Source: Celoporthe dispersa
Lineage: Eukaryota; Ascomycota; Sordariomycetes; Diaporthales; Cryphonectriaceae
Direction of reading: 5' to 3'
NCBI GenBank assembly: GCA_016584495.1
Contig: WAID01000007.1
Coordinates: forward strand, 1 to 64,000
DNA length: 64,000 nucleotides
The notes under the pieces were generated by a model. It saw nothing but the letters and a program-made list of their open reading frames with translations, ran no database searches and had not been told where the DNA came from. Of this stretch, positions 45,572 through 57,337 are shown piece after piece; positions within the stretch are counted from its first letter, which is position 1, and every line of letters begins with the position of its first letter. Both the position numbers and the translations under genes were made by a program.

Positions 45572-47748
45572 ATGTTTCTCGGATCCACCACCCCTGCTCC
45601 ACCGTCTTCCTCCTCCTCCCCTTCCTCCTCCTCCTCCTCTCCACCCTCACCACCCTCACCCTGGCATATGACGCTCCCATCATCACCCTCCCCAACATAA
45701 CCCTCTCCGGCTCCTATGCGGCCGACTTCAACATAACCATCTACCGCAGCATCCCCTTCGCCGCCTCCACCGCCCCGCCCAACCGCTTCAGCCCACCGCT
45801 CCCCCCTCCCCCCCTACAACAACAACAACAACAACAACACCAACAACAACGCCAGCTTCGGCTCCTCCCAGGTGTACAACGCAGACCAGGCCTCCCCCAA
45901 CTGTCCGCTCCCCGACGGCTCGGGCTCCGAGGACTGCCTCTACCTGGGCGTCTACACCCGCCCCTGGCGCGCCGGCGACGCCCTGCGCCCCGTGGTCGTC
46001 GTCTTCCACGGCGGCGCCTACATGGGCGGCACCGCCAGCCTCGACCAGCTGCCGCCCTACGGCTACCCGGTCCTCAACGTCAGCTCCGCTGACAACGACT
46101 TCGTGCTCGTCTACCCAAACTACCGCCTCGCCGCCCTGGGCTTCCTCCCCGGCCAGGCCCTGCACGACGACCCTCGCACCGCCCTGAACCTGGGGCTGCT
46201 GGACCAGCAGGCCGCCCTGCGGTGGGTGCAGGCAAACATCGCCAGCTTCGGCGGCGATCCGGCCAGCGTCACCATCTTTGGGCAGTCGGCCGGCGGCGGG
46301 TCGGTGGTGGCACACGCACTCGCAGCAGGTGGTGGCGGTGGTGAAGAGAACGGCGATACTGCTGGTGATAACAGCACTAGCACCAGCGGCACCAACAACA
46401 GCACCACTACCGGACAGGCAGGGCAGGAAACCCTCTTCACCAGGGCCGTCGCGAGCAGCCCCTTCTGGCCCCGCACCTACGCCTACAACGACCCGGAGGC
46501 CGAGGCCATCTACGACCGCTTTGTCGACCTCACAGGCTGCCGCACCGGGGCCCGCGCCGACGACGGCAACGGCGCCGACATCAGCACGGTGGAGTGCCTG
46601 CGCGGCCTCAACCTGAGCATCCTCGCCGGCGCGAGCGCGGAGCTCGAGGGCCAGTACGCGTACCCCGGCTACCCGTGGGCGCCCGTGGTCGACGGGTCGT
46701 TCCTCCGCCAGACCCTGACCGAGGCGCTGCCCGGGAGAGCCGTCCGCGCGGGCCGGGTGCTGGCCCTGTTCAACGCCGACGAGGGCCAGGACTTTATCGA
46801 CCCGTCGCTCGCCGGCGAGGACGCCGACGACGAGGCGGGCGGGCGGGTCCCGTACAACAGCACCGCCGCCGGGTTCGACGCCTGGCTGCGGGATCTCCTG
46901 CCGCGCTTCTCCCCCGCGCAGAGGGCCGCCGTGGAGCAGCTGTACCCGCCCAGCGGGACCACGGATGTCGCGGGCTGGGGCTGGAACACCACCTTCGGGA
47001 GGGCCTCGTATGTCTATCGCGACCTGGTGCTGGCGTGTCCCGCCTACTGGATGGCTCAGGCCGCGCCTGGAACCGGGTATCTAGCCCAGTGGACCGTTCC
47101 GCCTGCAGAACATGTCAGTAAATGATCTTTATCTATCTATCTATCCATCTCTCTCTCTCTCTCTCTCTCTCCGAGGGAGGATCCAATGCGTTTGTCTCAT
47201 TCTTACTTCGGAGGCTGACTCTAAATGTTCAAAATAGGGAAGCGATGAGCCTTATATCTGCCTGGAACCTGGGTACAGTACTGATTGTCTGGTATGTACA
47301 AGACCTTCTCTACCCTCTCTCTCTGTGTGTGTGCGTGTGCGTGTGTGTATCAAGCCTTTACAAAATGACAAAATCCTCATCATAACAATTAACAGTGGAA
47401 CACCGTCGACACATCCGATCCCACCCAACTCGTACGCTACTACGGCTACGCAGGCGCAATAGCAAGTTTCTTCCAGACTGGTGACCCAAACGCCCACAAG
47501 GTGAGAAGAAACCCCGTTCTCGAATAAGAAGGGAAAGAAAGAAAAAAAGACCACTAATATTTTCTTCCACCCCTCCCTGCCCCCCGACAAAACAAAAGCT
47601 CACAAACGACTCTATACCGGGCCTGCCAGACCTGACAACCGGACTACAGTTCATAACGGCCCCCGACGGCTTCCGCAACCAGTCCATGCCCGTCTTGCAG
47701 AGCAGGTGTGCCTTCTGGCTCGCGAATGCGAAGAGTGTTCCTATCTAA
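45572..47748 (+). CDS. Secreted type-B carboxylesterase/lipase (alpha/beta hydrolase)
   Basis: Secreted carboxylesterase of the type-B (cholinesterase-like) family. A Leu-rich signal segment ends near LTTLTLAYDAP. The oxyanion-hole region is VVVFHGGAYMGG; the nucleophile serine is in GQSAGGGSV; the acid is probably in FNADEGQDF; the histidine is likely in PPAEH. Introns are 47114-47395 (unusual donor GTCAGT, 282 bases, rich in simple repeats) and 47501-47598. A low-complexity insert rich in Gly, Asn, Ser and Thr (coding 46325-46430) follows the nucleophile motif, and a run of Asn codons lies at 45820-45855. Frame changes near 45590-45640 and near 45800-45815, both in C-rich runs, separate start, signal and mature parts, so the start at 45572 is provisional. 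Corrected length is about 599 residues. Substrate unknown. Confidence 0.88.
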
Positions 47749-48502
47749 GGCGGGGGGAAAGTAGAATCATCAGCAGCACATGTGAGTCCTTACTTTTGGC
47801 ACCATTACAGCCAGTTGGGGAAGGCGGGCAAGCAGTTATTCTCAGTAGCATCATGGCCAGCGCGGTGGTTTCTTTATATTGGATCTGTTTGAGCGTGGAA
47901 CTTTGGATAGTGTGCATTTAGACATGGCTTCTGGAAGCAATTACGCTTAATCACTATTACTTCCTACAACCTCTACAGTGTGAGGCACAGCACTGATATG
48001 TCCTCATGGGGTCTAGGGGAGAAGGGGGGTGGGGGGGGGGATAAATAGAAAAGGAAGGGAAAGAAAGAAAGACTGGCATAATATAATCAATAGCCATCAA
48101 AATGATAAATACAATGCAGAAAGAAAAGCCTCAGTCCGTTCAGGTAACCATCGACCCAAACTTCAACACAAAAGGCCGCTGGCCCTTCGCCTTTCTCACC
48201 GCTTTCGCCACACCAAGTACATAAAATCAAGACTAAACATCCAAAGGAAGAAAGAAAGAAGAGAAAAAAGAAGAGCACAAAAGAGCTGTTTGCTGTTCTG
48301 CAGTCGCCTTGCGTAGCTTCACGGGTCTCTTGCTTTCTGACCCGTAGCTCCATCTCCATCAAGTGAGTGTGTTTCTTTTATCCTCCTTCTGTTTTTTCTT
48401 TTTCTTTTCTTTTTTTCCCCTCCTCCATCAGACGCTGCTCTCGAGACTAATACAACGGTAAGTTATAACAAGAGGTACGGGTCTTGTTCGTGCTAGCAGT
48501 AC
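47749..48502. other. Convergent intergenic region
   Basis: 3' ends of the esterase (plus) and bZIP (minus) genes meet here. It contains a G run at 48026-48040 and A/G-rich sequence. Nothing else is seen. Confidence 0.55.
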
Positions 48503-50364
48503 TTAAAAGTGATGGCTAGGCGGGCTCAGGACCTCCGGCTTGGTCGAGAAGATGGCTGCAAGCGCATCACGGACCTCGAACTCCTCCATCACGGCACCAA
48601 ATCTGCGTCTCGCGGGTCAGCTCACCGTCGCAGCCAAGGAGGGGGAAAAGGAGAGGAAGAGAGAGGGGGGGGGGGGTGTTGAGGTTGGGCAACGTACCCA
48701 TAACATCGAACCTTGCTCCTCAGCTCCTCGGACAGCCTTGCGCAGTCCTTCTCGTTCAGCTCTCCCAGCCTGGGGTGGCTGAGCACCATGCCCCATGCCA
48801 TGACCGGCGTGATCTCGCCGTCGAGGTTCAGCTTCTGGCTCAGGTCGAGCAGCGTCGCTAGGTCGGCCTTGCTAAGCTCCCAGGTCCGCGGCGGGCCACC
48901 ATCGACATCCATGGCCGTCGACGCCACGGCTGTCGTTTTCGTGGTCGTGTTCGTGCCCGAGCTCGCACCGCCCCTGCTGAAGTTGCGATTGACGTTGGGG
49001 CCGAAGCCGGCATTGTGGTTGGGCTGGCCGGCGGTTGCCACGCTGTTGCCATGTCTGTGGCCAAAGGGAATGTCGGTCGTCAGTTCCGGAAAGGGCTCGG
49101 GAGGACAAGATGCCATGAGGGCGTGCCCACAAGGCTCAAGGCCACCATTGGCGCTGGATCGCTCGAGTAGCCAGGGCATATGATCCATACAAGGCCTCTC
49201 GAGTCTAGCATAATCTCAATCCGCAGTCAGCATAGCGTCCCTGTCTGAATTGCCACCGGATTTTTTTTTTTGGAGAGGGGGGGGGGGCACATCGGTCGAT
49301 CTCACATTCACTGGATCCTTGCGCCTCTGTGCAGTGGAAAGGACGTCAATGGACCAGATCTTTGGGGGGTGCGGGAGGGGGGGGGGAGGTTGTATGAGGA
49401 GGAGGATGGTCTGTTCTTTGGTTTTCTTTCTTTTTTTTTTTCTGGTCTTGCTTTTTATTGTGGGGAGGAGTCAGATAATCTTTCCGGGGGGTTCCGTACG
49501 TTAAGACAAAGTCAATGCCTGCCTGATCATAATCTACGCCTGGGTTGCGCTGCGGCCCAGGCGTCTGTGTGATCTGAGAGTGCATACTGAGACCAGATGT
49601 CTGGGTGGCGGGACTAAGGCCACCAGGCGATAGCCCTGTGCTCAGCGCTGACCCCGGCGGAGGGGTGTAGGCGGTATGCTGCGTAGAGACGGATGGGAAC
49701 CCGTAGCTTGTAGAGCCTGCTACTGATGCAGGGCTGTTGCTGCCGAGGTACGGACCGGCAGACGGGTTGCTAATGTTGTCGTCCATTATGGCGGCGGCAG
49801 CATGGGGCAGCGACAGGCCATTGTGCTGGAGCAGGACCTTCAGGGAGCGGTTTTCCTCGGCCAGGCGGTCCTTGTCCTGGCTGACGTTGGAGAAGATCTC
49901 CTTGAGACGGAGCACTTCATCCTCCAGCGCCTTGATGTACAGCTCTTTGCGCTCCCGATGGGTTCTGGCCGGCGGCTGGTCAGCATTCGGCGCGCGTCGT
50001 AGCAGCTCCCCCGTCCCTATCACCAGGTGCCGGGGCCAGCCGCTGCTTAAGGATGCGCTTACCTCTGGGCCTGCCTGTTCAGTTCTTGCCTCCTTGTCAG
50101 GGCAGGCTTGCTATCGGGCTTTGGTCCTCGCCGTTTGGCTGGTTGTCCGTCCCGTGTCAACTTCTTGTCCGAGAGCGACTTGAGGAAGTTCAGGCTGAGG
50201 GGGCTCGACTTGTCAGTCGGCGATGTTGCGGCCACCGCCGCAGAGGGTGGCTGCTGCGATCCACCGTATGCGATGCCTGTCCCCACTCCTCCAAACTCGT
50301 CCTTGATATTCAAGGGAGATACAGAAGACGACGCCATGTTGGCGCCGTGGTGATCGTGTAGCAA
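48503..50364 (-). CDS. Fungal bZIP transcription factor
   Basis: Nuclear DNA-binding regulator, intact as written (about 457 residues in four exons). Introns are 49965-50062, 49205-49499 and 48603-48697, all in phase. The basic region runs from KRRGPKPDSKPALTRRQ to LNRQAQRTHRERKELY (about residues 77-112), with the intron inside it. A leucine zipper follows: IKALEDEVLRLKEIF and LAEENRSLKVLL. The Ser/Pro-rich middle leads to a conserved module starting DFVLTLERPCMDHMPWLLE and GHALMASCPP, then a C-terminal helical part ending FGAVMEEFEVRDALAAIF. The AQxxxR basic signature resembles AP-1/Yap-type factors, but the C-terminal module marks another fungal subfamily; I recall it from proteins annotated as Fcr3-like and am not certain. 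The start could instead be the Met nine codons on. Targets unknown. Confidence 0.88.
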
Positions 50365-53300
50365 AAGTGATGTGCGAGCGACGGAAGATGTGATCTATGG
50401 GCGAGGAAGTGAGGAGGTGGCGAGGAGAATGGTAACTCGGGTCGTTTCGTTGTGGCAGCTACCGGGCCAAGTACACCGTCAGCCATATATTGTCTTCTTT
50501 GTTGCTCCGGGCCTTTTGAACCCGACTAGTAAAAAGAGGGGGGGGGGGAGGGCGGGGGCAATGAGTCGAACAAAACGCCCTGCCTGTTCTTGGCCCCTCT
50601 CAAGCCACACGGAGATGTGTTGGGCAGACAAGGAATGCCACGCTCCGTGATCTCATCTGTCCGCGAAGTGCTGCTCTCTTGCGAGGGTGAACATCAAGGA
50701 GGAGGACGTGCCCACATCTGCCGCTACCACCACCAGCTCGGGAGCGAAGGGAATGGACGTACCCAGAGAGACCGGATACGCTCTATTGAGGCCACAGAAG
50801 GTGAACCCAATCGGCCGAGCTAAAGGCTCTACGGGATCTCTTGTCTTTGACGTGCTGCCCGACCCTGCGAGAGGGATCCGGCGGCTGAAGGGTCGTGGAT
50901 GGTCCTCGAGCTCGTGGCGACAGCGCTTGTTGGGGGGTTTTGTAGGGGCGATAGCAGCTAGAAGTCAAGCCTAGGCCTATTTGCTAGCTGATAGTGTCGC
51001 AGATGGCGCGTGGCTAGGCCTGTGATGCCCAGCCGGACCTGGAATGCCGAACTGGATCGGACGGGATGGGGTGGCACAGATCTCCACAGCGTGTAGGTCG
51101 GTTAGACGTGGTCCTGGCTAGAGTTTGTTCCTGTCCAGAACCTTCAACAAGAGCAGGGGGCAGAGGCACGGATGATACTTTCAAAAAGTATGGGTGACCA
51201 CTCGATGCACGCTGTTCCGGCAGTGTCCTTCCCAGTGGTGACGACGACAAAGGGAGAGGAGGCCAGGGTGCGTGTAAGTGTTGGGGCTATGATCGTACGT
51301 GGCGAGGCCTTTCCTCGTGGGTCGCTCAGAGGTCTCACAATGTGGCACGGGTCCGATAGGGCGTCCTGTATGGGTCGATGAGATGTGACGACAGCTGTTC
51401 CAGTTCGTGGTACGAGAGTAGACGCTGAGCACCAAGGGGGTTTTTGAGATATGCTGATGATGTTGGAGTCTGATGCAGAGACCGCAGGGCGCAAGGGATG
51501 CTGGCGTCGCCGGGGAGTCCACAGAGTGTCTGCCTGCCTTGGGCCTCAAGGCGTCGTCGGGCTGCTCAGGGCTGTCTCGTGGATGGCCTCCTGGAGATAT
51601 AGACGGCTGACGTTATTGCGCCGGGAAGAAGGCGTCGCCGTTCGAGAGGGAGAAGAGACACCGAGAGAGAGATGGAGATGGGGCTTGTCAGGGATCCTCG
51701 GCGCGGCTATGTCGTCGACTCCGACTGTAGTCTGCTGCGGCTGAGTGCGTGTTTATGATTGCGGCCGGGTCGGCGGATTGTCAGGCTGTGGAGTTGTGTT
51801 GATGATCCAAGGGACGTCAGTCAGGAAGAGGACCCTGGCCCCCTTCCTCCTTCTCCCCCTCCTTCCTCTCAGCGCTGGAGCCGCAAGGATTCATCCCGAG
51901 CGGCCCGCTGAATAAGCTCTATTGCCCTATTCAGGCACGCAGCCTGGCAGGGGCCACGGCCGGCCGGTAGTGGGACGCGTCTGCTGTGTGCCCCCAGGCC
52001 CTGCTACAGCGGCCGAGCCCCGGAAAATAAACCCGTCTTGTAGAGCCTTTCTATAATAAGGTGATTCTGGTCTGGCAGTGTCGCTCCACCCCCACCCACA
52101 TTAACCACTGCTTCTTCCCATTATGCCTGGCAAACTGGGTGCCTGGCGTCAGGCTGATAGGAAAAGACTCGATCGAGCCTTATAATCACTCATCTCTGTC
52201 AGCAAGACGACCGTTTATGGCTAGCTAGTAAGACGCTGTCGCCGATGACGATCAATAAGACCGGCAGCCATTATTCCCTGCTGTATATCCACAGAGAGAG
52301 AGAGAGAGAGAGAGAGAGTGACAGAAAGAGGGAGGGTGAGATCTCTGTTGCCGTTCGAAGCTGCCGTCGTGTAAGAAGCCACGTTGAACCCACGTTGGCT
52401 GGCCCCTTTTCCTCCGCCCACTCACCACCACGTATAAACATCTTACTGTGCTATTATACACACACACACACACACACAAGATTAGACGGATACCTGCTTA
52501 CTATGACATTTACCGTACGAGGGGTCCGGCTTCACCTCTGCTGTGCGGGTTACTCAGCCTTGGAGACGGTGAGCCACGGTCTGGAAGCTCGAAACCCGAT
52601 CCTTCCTGTTCATCCGGTCTTGTCCGCCGTGAAACTTATACGCTGGTCTGGAGACTGGTCCCCGCTGATGAGGAGGTTAGACGGAGAAGACTTGTCTGAC
52701 TTCCAGACCATTCTGCAGTGTGATCCATGGCGGCAGGACATCTTCGAGATCTGCAGTAGGATTTTTCGTTCTAGTGATCTTGGGGTCCTCCAAGACAACA
52801 AAACTACAGTGCATTGATCGGTGTCCCTAGCAGAACCTGGGATCGAGGCGACTGGGCCGGTGAGGAGTGGTGATCTTACTTGTGATCTTCAAGAAACAAA
52901 ACCGGGGGTGCTTGGGTCCGGTCGAGGGGCAATGACGGCATTGACCCTGCGACGGGACGATTAGTGCTGTGGGACCTCAACCTCGGCCTCACGTCGCAGC
53001 TTCCCCAAGTCACGTCTCAGCAGCAACACCCTGAAAACATACCCGTCTCTTTTTCCTTTTTTCTTTTTTTTCCTTTTTTTTTTTTTTTGGGATAATCTCG
53101 GGCATAAGGAAAGATCATCAGGGCCTGGAGCTCTGGCTCTGTAATACGTTTGAATAAGTCGCAGGCAGCTGACGATCGAGGAAGAGAGGTGAACCCGCTT
53201 CAGACAGTGCCTCGCCCACACCAGCTAACAAGATCACCAGGCCAACACTGCTGTGTCGCTGAGTACGGAGGAGCACTGTCCTGACAGGAGACAGCAGTGA

Positions 53301-53520
53301 CCTGACAGCTACTGCTCGGCTCCCGCCATCGGAGCCTCCTGTGGGAGTGGTAGCTTTGGACCGCAGACCTGAGGGGGGGAGGAAGAAAGAAAGGAACAAG
53401 ACAGGACGTCTCAGGCATCCTGACTTTGAACACCCTCTCGCCCACTCGCCCGCTCACACGGCAACGACAACACCACTACTACCCGAGCAGGACAGCAATA
53501 GAGGGGACCCCAGGTACACC
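50365..53520. other. Intergenic, 3.2 kb
   Basis: Upstream of the minus-strand bZIP gene and upstream of the plus-strand acyltransferase, so it holds both promoters. Simple repeats are GA at 52293-52319, CA at 52457-52478 and a T tract at 53052-53088. No gene is supported. Confidence 0.45.
52293..52319. repeat. GA microsatellite
   Basis: About thirteen copies of AG in the divergent promoter region. Confidence 0.85.
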
Positions 53521-54581
53521 ATGGCCAGCGTCCTATCCAAGCTCTACCACCACCTCCGAGGCGTCCTCCTCATCACCCCGTGGGCCGCCGTCCTCCTCGT
53601 CCAGGACCTCCTCCTCTCCCTCCTCCTCCTCCTCCGCCCCCTGAGCCCCTCCCTCGCCTACCGCCTGTCCAGCCCCATCGCCTACTCCTGCTGGGCCTGG
53701 ATCCAGTTCATCTTTGAGCGCCTCAACGGCGCCCGCATCGTCATCTCCGGCGACTCTCTACCCGAGGGCGAGTCCGCCGTCGTCATCTCCAACCATGTCG
53801 GGTGGAGCGATTTCTACATGATCCAGGCGCTGGCCATGCGCTGCAGGATGCTGGGCTACTGCCGGTATTTTGCAAAGGCGCAGCTCAAGAGGGTGCCGCT
53901 GCTGGGCTGGGGGCTGACGGCCATGGGCATGCCTCTCGTCACCAGGAACTGTGAGTCTTTTCTTTTCTGCCAGCTGGCACGTCCACAAGGAATCTTGTTA
54001 CCGTTCACCGCTGCTGACCCAAACGACGCTGCTCCGCCGCCCGCCCCCTCTCCTCCAGGGCAGCACGACCGCCGCGAGCTCGACCGTGTCTTCCACGGCA
54101 TAACCCACGCCCGCTTTCCCACCTGGCTCATCTCCTTCAGCGAGGCCACCCGCTTCACGCCCGCAAAACACCAAGAATCTCAGGCCTGGTGCGCCGCCAA
54201 CGACCGGCCCCAGCCGCGCCACCTCCTCTACCCGCGCACCAGGGGCTTTGTCGCCACCGTTTCCCACGTCCGCCAGGCCCCGCACGTCCGCGCCGTCTAC
54301 GACCTGACCATCGCCTACCAGCGGGGCCGGGAGTGGCAGCGGGCTCCGGCCTTCTGGGACACGCTGAGCGTGCCGCGGCTGAGCGAGGGTGCGGCGGGGT
54401 ACCGGTTTGAGGTCCACGTCAGGCGGTGGCCGATGGAAGAGCTACCGCGGGGGAGGAGGAGCTTGTGAGGTGGATCGAGCAGAGGTGGGTCGAGAAGGGG
54501 GAGTGGCTGGAGCAGAAGAGGCTCGAGTGGGCAGCGGAGGAGGAGGAGGAAGAGGGCGAGGCGGAGAAGAAGGGTAAGTAG
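53521..54581 (+). CDS. Lysophospholipid acyltransferase (PlsC/LPLAT family)
   Basis: Membrane acyltransferase of the LPLAT family, related to the 1-acyl-glycerophosphate and lysophosphatidylinositol enzymes (yeast CST26-like group). An N-terminal hydrophobic anchor (LLITPWAAVLLVQDLLLSL) is followed by the catalytic NHVGWSDFYM motif (NHxxxxD) near residue 90, YFAKAQLKRVPLLGWG, then FSEATRF in place of the common FPEGTR, and LLYPRTRGF. Intron 53951-54058 completes a Trp codon to give VTRNWQHDRRELDRVF, typical of the family. A -1 shift in the G run 54449-54453 extends the end into EEELVRWIEQRWVEKGEW and a long Glu-rich tail ending at 54581; without it the protein ends at 54468. About 317 residues corrected. 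Substrate is not decidable by eye. Confidence 0.9.
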
Positions 54582-56965
54582 CAGGAGAAAAGTCTCGCTC
54601 GTGTGGAGGTGCTTGGCATCACGAGCAAGAAAAGAGACTGGTGATGGCGGTGGTGGTTGTGATGGGGAAGATGGTCATCATAGCTTCCGGGTAGGCCGGG
54701 ATAATACAGCAGCACGGTCCTGGCGTTCACCAGCACCAGCACAGAAAGTACTGCCAAGAGCTCACAAACCACACGATCATAAAATGGTGTTATTGACCGC
54801 CTATTGCCTGTTTACTCCAAATGCCTTGCCCTCAACAATGTCCCTCGTCTGAGAAGGCCACAGGGTTGCGATACCGTGATCCGAAGGTCTTTTGCTCGAC
54901 GACAAGACTGCTGCCGTCTCACAACAAATCCCATCCAAACACACAACGCGCAGGCCGAGCGACAACAGTACTGGCATGCATGCTCCCAGTAGCTGTTCCC
55001 CCACCCCCCCCCACCCCAGAGATATACACCGCGCCGTCTATGAAGGAGAAAAAACCGAGGACAGCTATCCAGCCTCGTCTCGCCCCACCTCACACCACAA
55101 CACCCCGTCATATATCGACCCAGAAGAGAGACGATGGATGGTCCATGAGCCTCCTCGTCATGCATGGCACATGTTTCCTCCCTGGCTCCCCCTCCCAAAG
55201 ATACGGAGCTGTCTGCATCCCCCAATGTCCGCCCTTCCCAGGCTCCGATCAGCTTGATCGGCATCAGCTTGTTTCCCCCCCCCCCCCTTCCCCTGTGAGC
55301 AGAACCAGGGCAGCCCTCGCCCTACTCTCTCTCTCTTCACCCGCAAGAGAGTGCTATCATCACATACGCCCCTCCCGACGAGACCAGACCTGTACAACTA
55401 ACAGACGCCCTCCTCATTCCCAAAGCGCCTCACCCACACCACCCAGCCTGCCTCAAAAGTTTTCTCTCTGGTCCTGGCCTGGCTTTCTCTTCACCGTCTC
55501 ACAATGTCTCCCAGCCTCGCTGCTGCGCCGCCTTGCCCCCCCCCCTCTCCTCCCGTGGCTGCCGATAAAAAGTCACGTCGCACAACATAAAGGACCACCC
55601 ATTCTCTGCCGTCCCCCCCCTCCTTTTCCCAAATCCTTTAAAGTCCGAGCCCGTAAGACACGATCACACCCACCGAGTTCGGGCGGTGCGCCTCCTTAGG
55701 CCCGCCGCCCCAGCGTGCGTTGTCTAGCCAGATGGAAAAGGAGGGAGACCATTTCTTTTTCTTTCTTTTTCAGCCCGCCCGGCTGGATCTTGTGACTGGA
55801 TTGTAACTGGTAGACAGGAGATACTGCACGAGAGAAAGGCGGACGGAACCAACAAAAAGAAGAAGAAAAGGGCAAAAAAGAAAAAAGAGGGGGGGGGGCC
55901 AAGAACAACAGCTTCAGGCATGGCTGATGAGATGGATGGGGCGGTGAGGTGAGGCGAAGCATTAGAAGAAGAAGAGAAAACCCATATTGTCGGTTGCCAT
56001 GCTGTGAGTTTGGACTCGTTTTCCCATCCAAAGTGTCTGTTCTTTCCCTTCTGATTGTGTATGCCATCAAAGCGTCTAAGAAAGAGGATGGGACTTTCCT
56101 AGCACTCGCCCGCCCCCCGTCCTCCCCCCCTCTCTCCCCCATTTTTTTGCGTGAAATGGCCTGCGCGACGGCGCCCCCTCCCCCTCCCCATGCTTCCTCA
56201 TCGTGGCTTTCATGAACCCTGTCTGTGGTGTGGCCCACGACATTCTGCATCATCGTTGTCCAATAACCACATGTGCAACAAATAGCCCAGACTTGACGCG
56301 GGACTCATCATGCGGGCTGTCCGGCGGTGTCTTCTTCTTTCTGCCTGTTCGGAGAAAGCAGGGCAGAGGGAGGGGTTGTGTTTCACCTGGAGAACAATAT
56401 TCCGCGGTCGTAACACACAGCTTTTTGGAACCTTGGCTGGTGTGCGAGAGAAGAGAGCGAGCCCTGTCATATCCGCACCTCGTTTCTTGTCTCTCTCTCT
56501 CTCTCTCTCTTCTTCCTTTCAGGGCACAGGACCAAACAGGTGTGTTGAGCCCATGACTGAAGTCGACCGACGTGGCGTCCACTCGTCCATGATCATTTTC
56601 CGCCGCAGACACCTGCCCAACCCTTTCTCGAGATACGTACGGCCACTTCACCCTACCTAGAGACATCCACAAGACACAAGTGTCAAGTCGTGGTGCCCGC
56701 CTTGGGAGTTCGCACCTTGGCAGGCTTAAGCATGGTGTGGCATGATGGGCTGGGCTGCGGCTTGTCTAGCGAGTGAGTAGCAGTGCACATGGTCTCGAGA
56801 GCATGCTGTGGCCCCATATCACCAGTCAAGTGTAAGTGTGTGTGTGTGTGTGTGTTTGAGGCGGTGCCGTTCTAATCTTGACGAACGACGAGTCTCGTGG
56901 CTGCTCAATAGACCCGTTTTCTCCTTCTCTCCTCTCTCTAGGAAATACAGCCTCTGGCGAACACC
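54582..56965. other. Intergenic, 2.4 kb
   Basis: Rich in C runs and CT tracts (55270-55340, 55600-55640, 56490-56510) and a GT repeat at 56836-56855. A CTCTCTCTAG acceptor-like site at 56930-56941 lies just before the next start codon and suggests a leader intron. No other gene is seen. Confidence 0.4.
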
Positions 56966-57337
56966 ATGGCGGACGTTGGTGAGCCTCTCGGAAGCGAAAA
57001 TGCCTACTATTACCTTACTCCACAGCCATCATAGACAGCCATCCAAAGACTAACTCCAGAGCCAGAATGCATACCCGGCTGTCTCCTCACGGTCCAAGAC
57101 CTAGCTCCAACAGAAGAGTCCGCGTCATATCGGCACTTTTGTGCTTCTCTGCGTGACATGCACGGCAGGTCTTGGTGGTCATCGTTCACCTCGCTGGCCT
57201 TGAATCACATGCACCACAAGGAAGGAAGGGAAACTCAATCCAGAACCACGTCTGGGCCTTCGTCCTCAGGGGAGGGAGGGGGTGGGAAGGAGGGCTTTGG
57301 AGAACTCGCACTTCCCTCCTCCTTCCCGTGTATGTAG
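56966..57337 (+). CDS. Small spliced protein, unrecognised
   Basis: Start codon in good context (CACCATGG). Exon 1 is 13 bases (56966-56978). The intron 56979-57059 has donor GTGAGC, branch GACTAAC and acceptor TCCAG, and joins in phase to a 278-base exon with no stop until 57335-57337. The product is about 96 residues, starting MADVEPECIPGCLLTVQDL, with EESASYRHFCASLRDMHG and WWSSFTSLALNHMHH, and ending in a Gly/Ser-rich tail. An acceptor-like CTAG 25 bases before the start suggests a spliced leader. No signal peptide or membrane segment is seen, and no family is recognised. The splice signals are textbook, which is the main support; unspliced, it would stop after 22 codons. Confidence 0.4.

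Noticed and set aside
1800..54581. Programmed -1 ribosomal frameshifting as an explanation for the frame breaks
   Set aside because: The breaks fall in many unrelated genes at simple G/C runs and lack slippery heptamers with downstream structure; missing bases explain them more simply.
56966..57031. 22-codon unspliced reading of the small gene near 57 kb
   Set aside because: A donor, branch site and acceptor are present and splicing opens a much longer frame.
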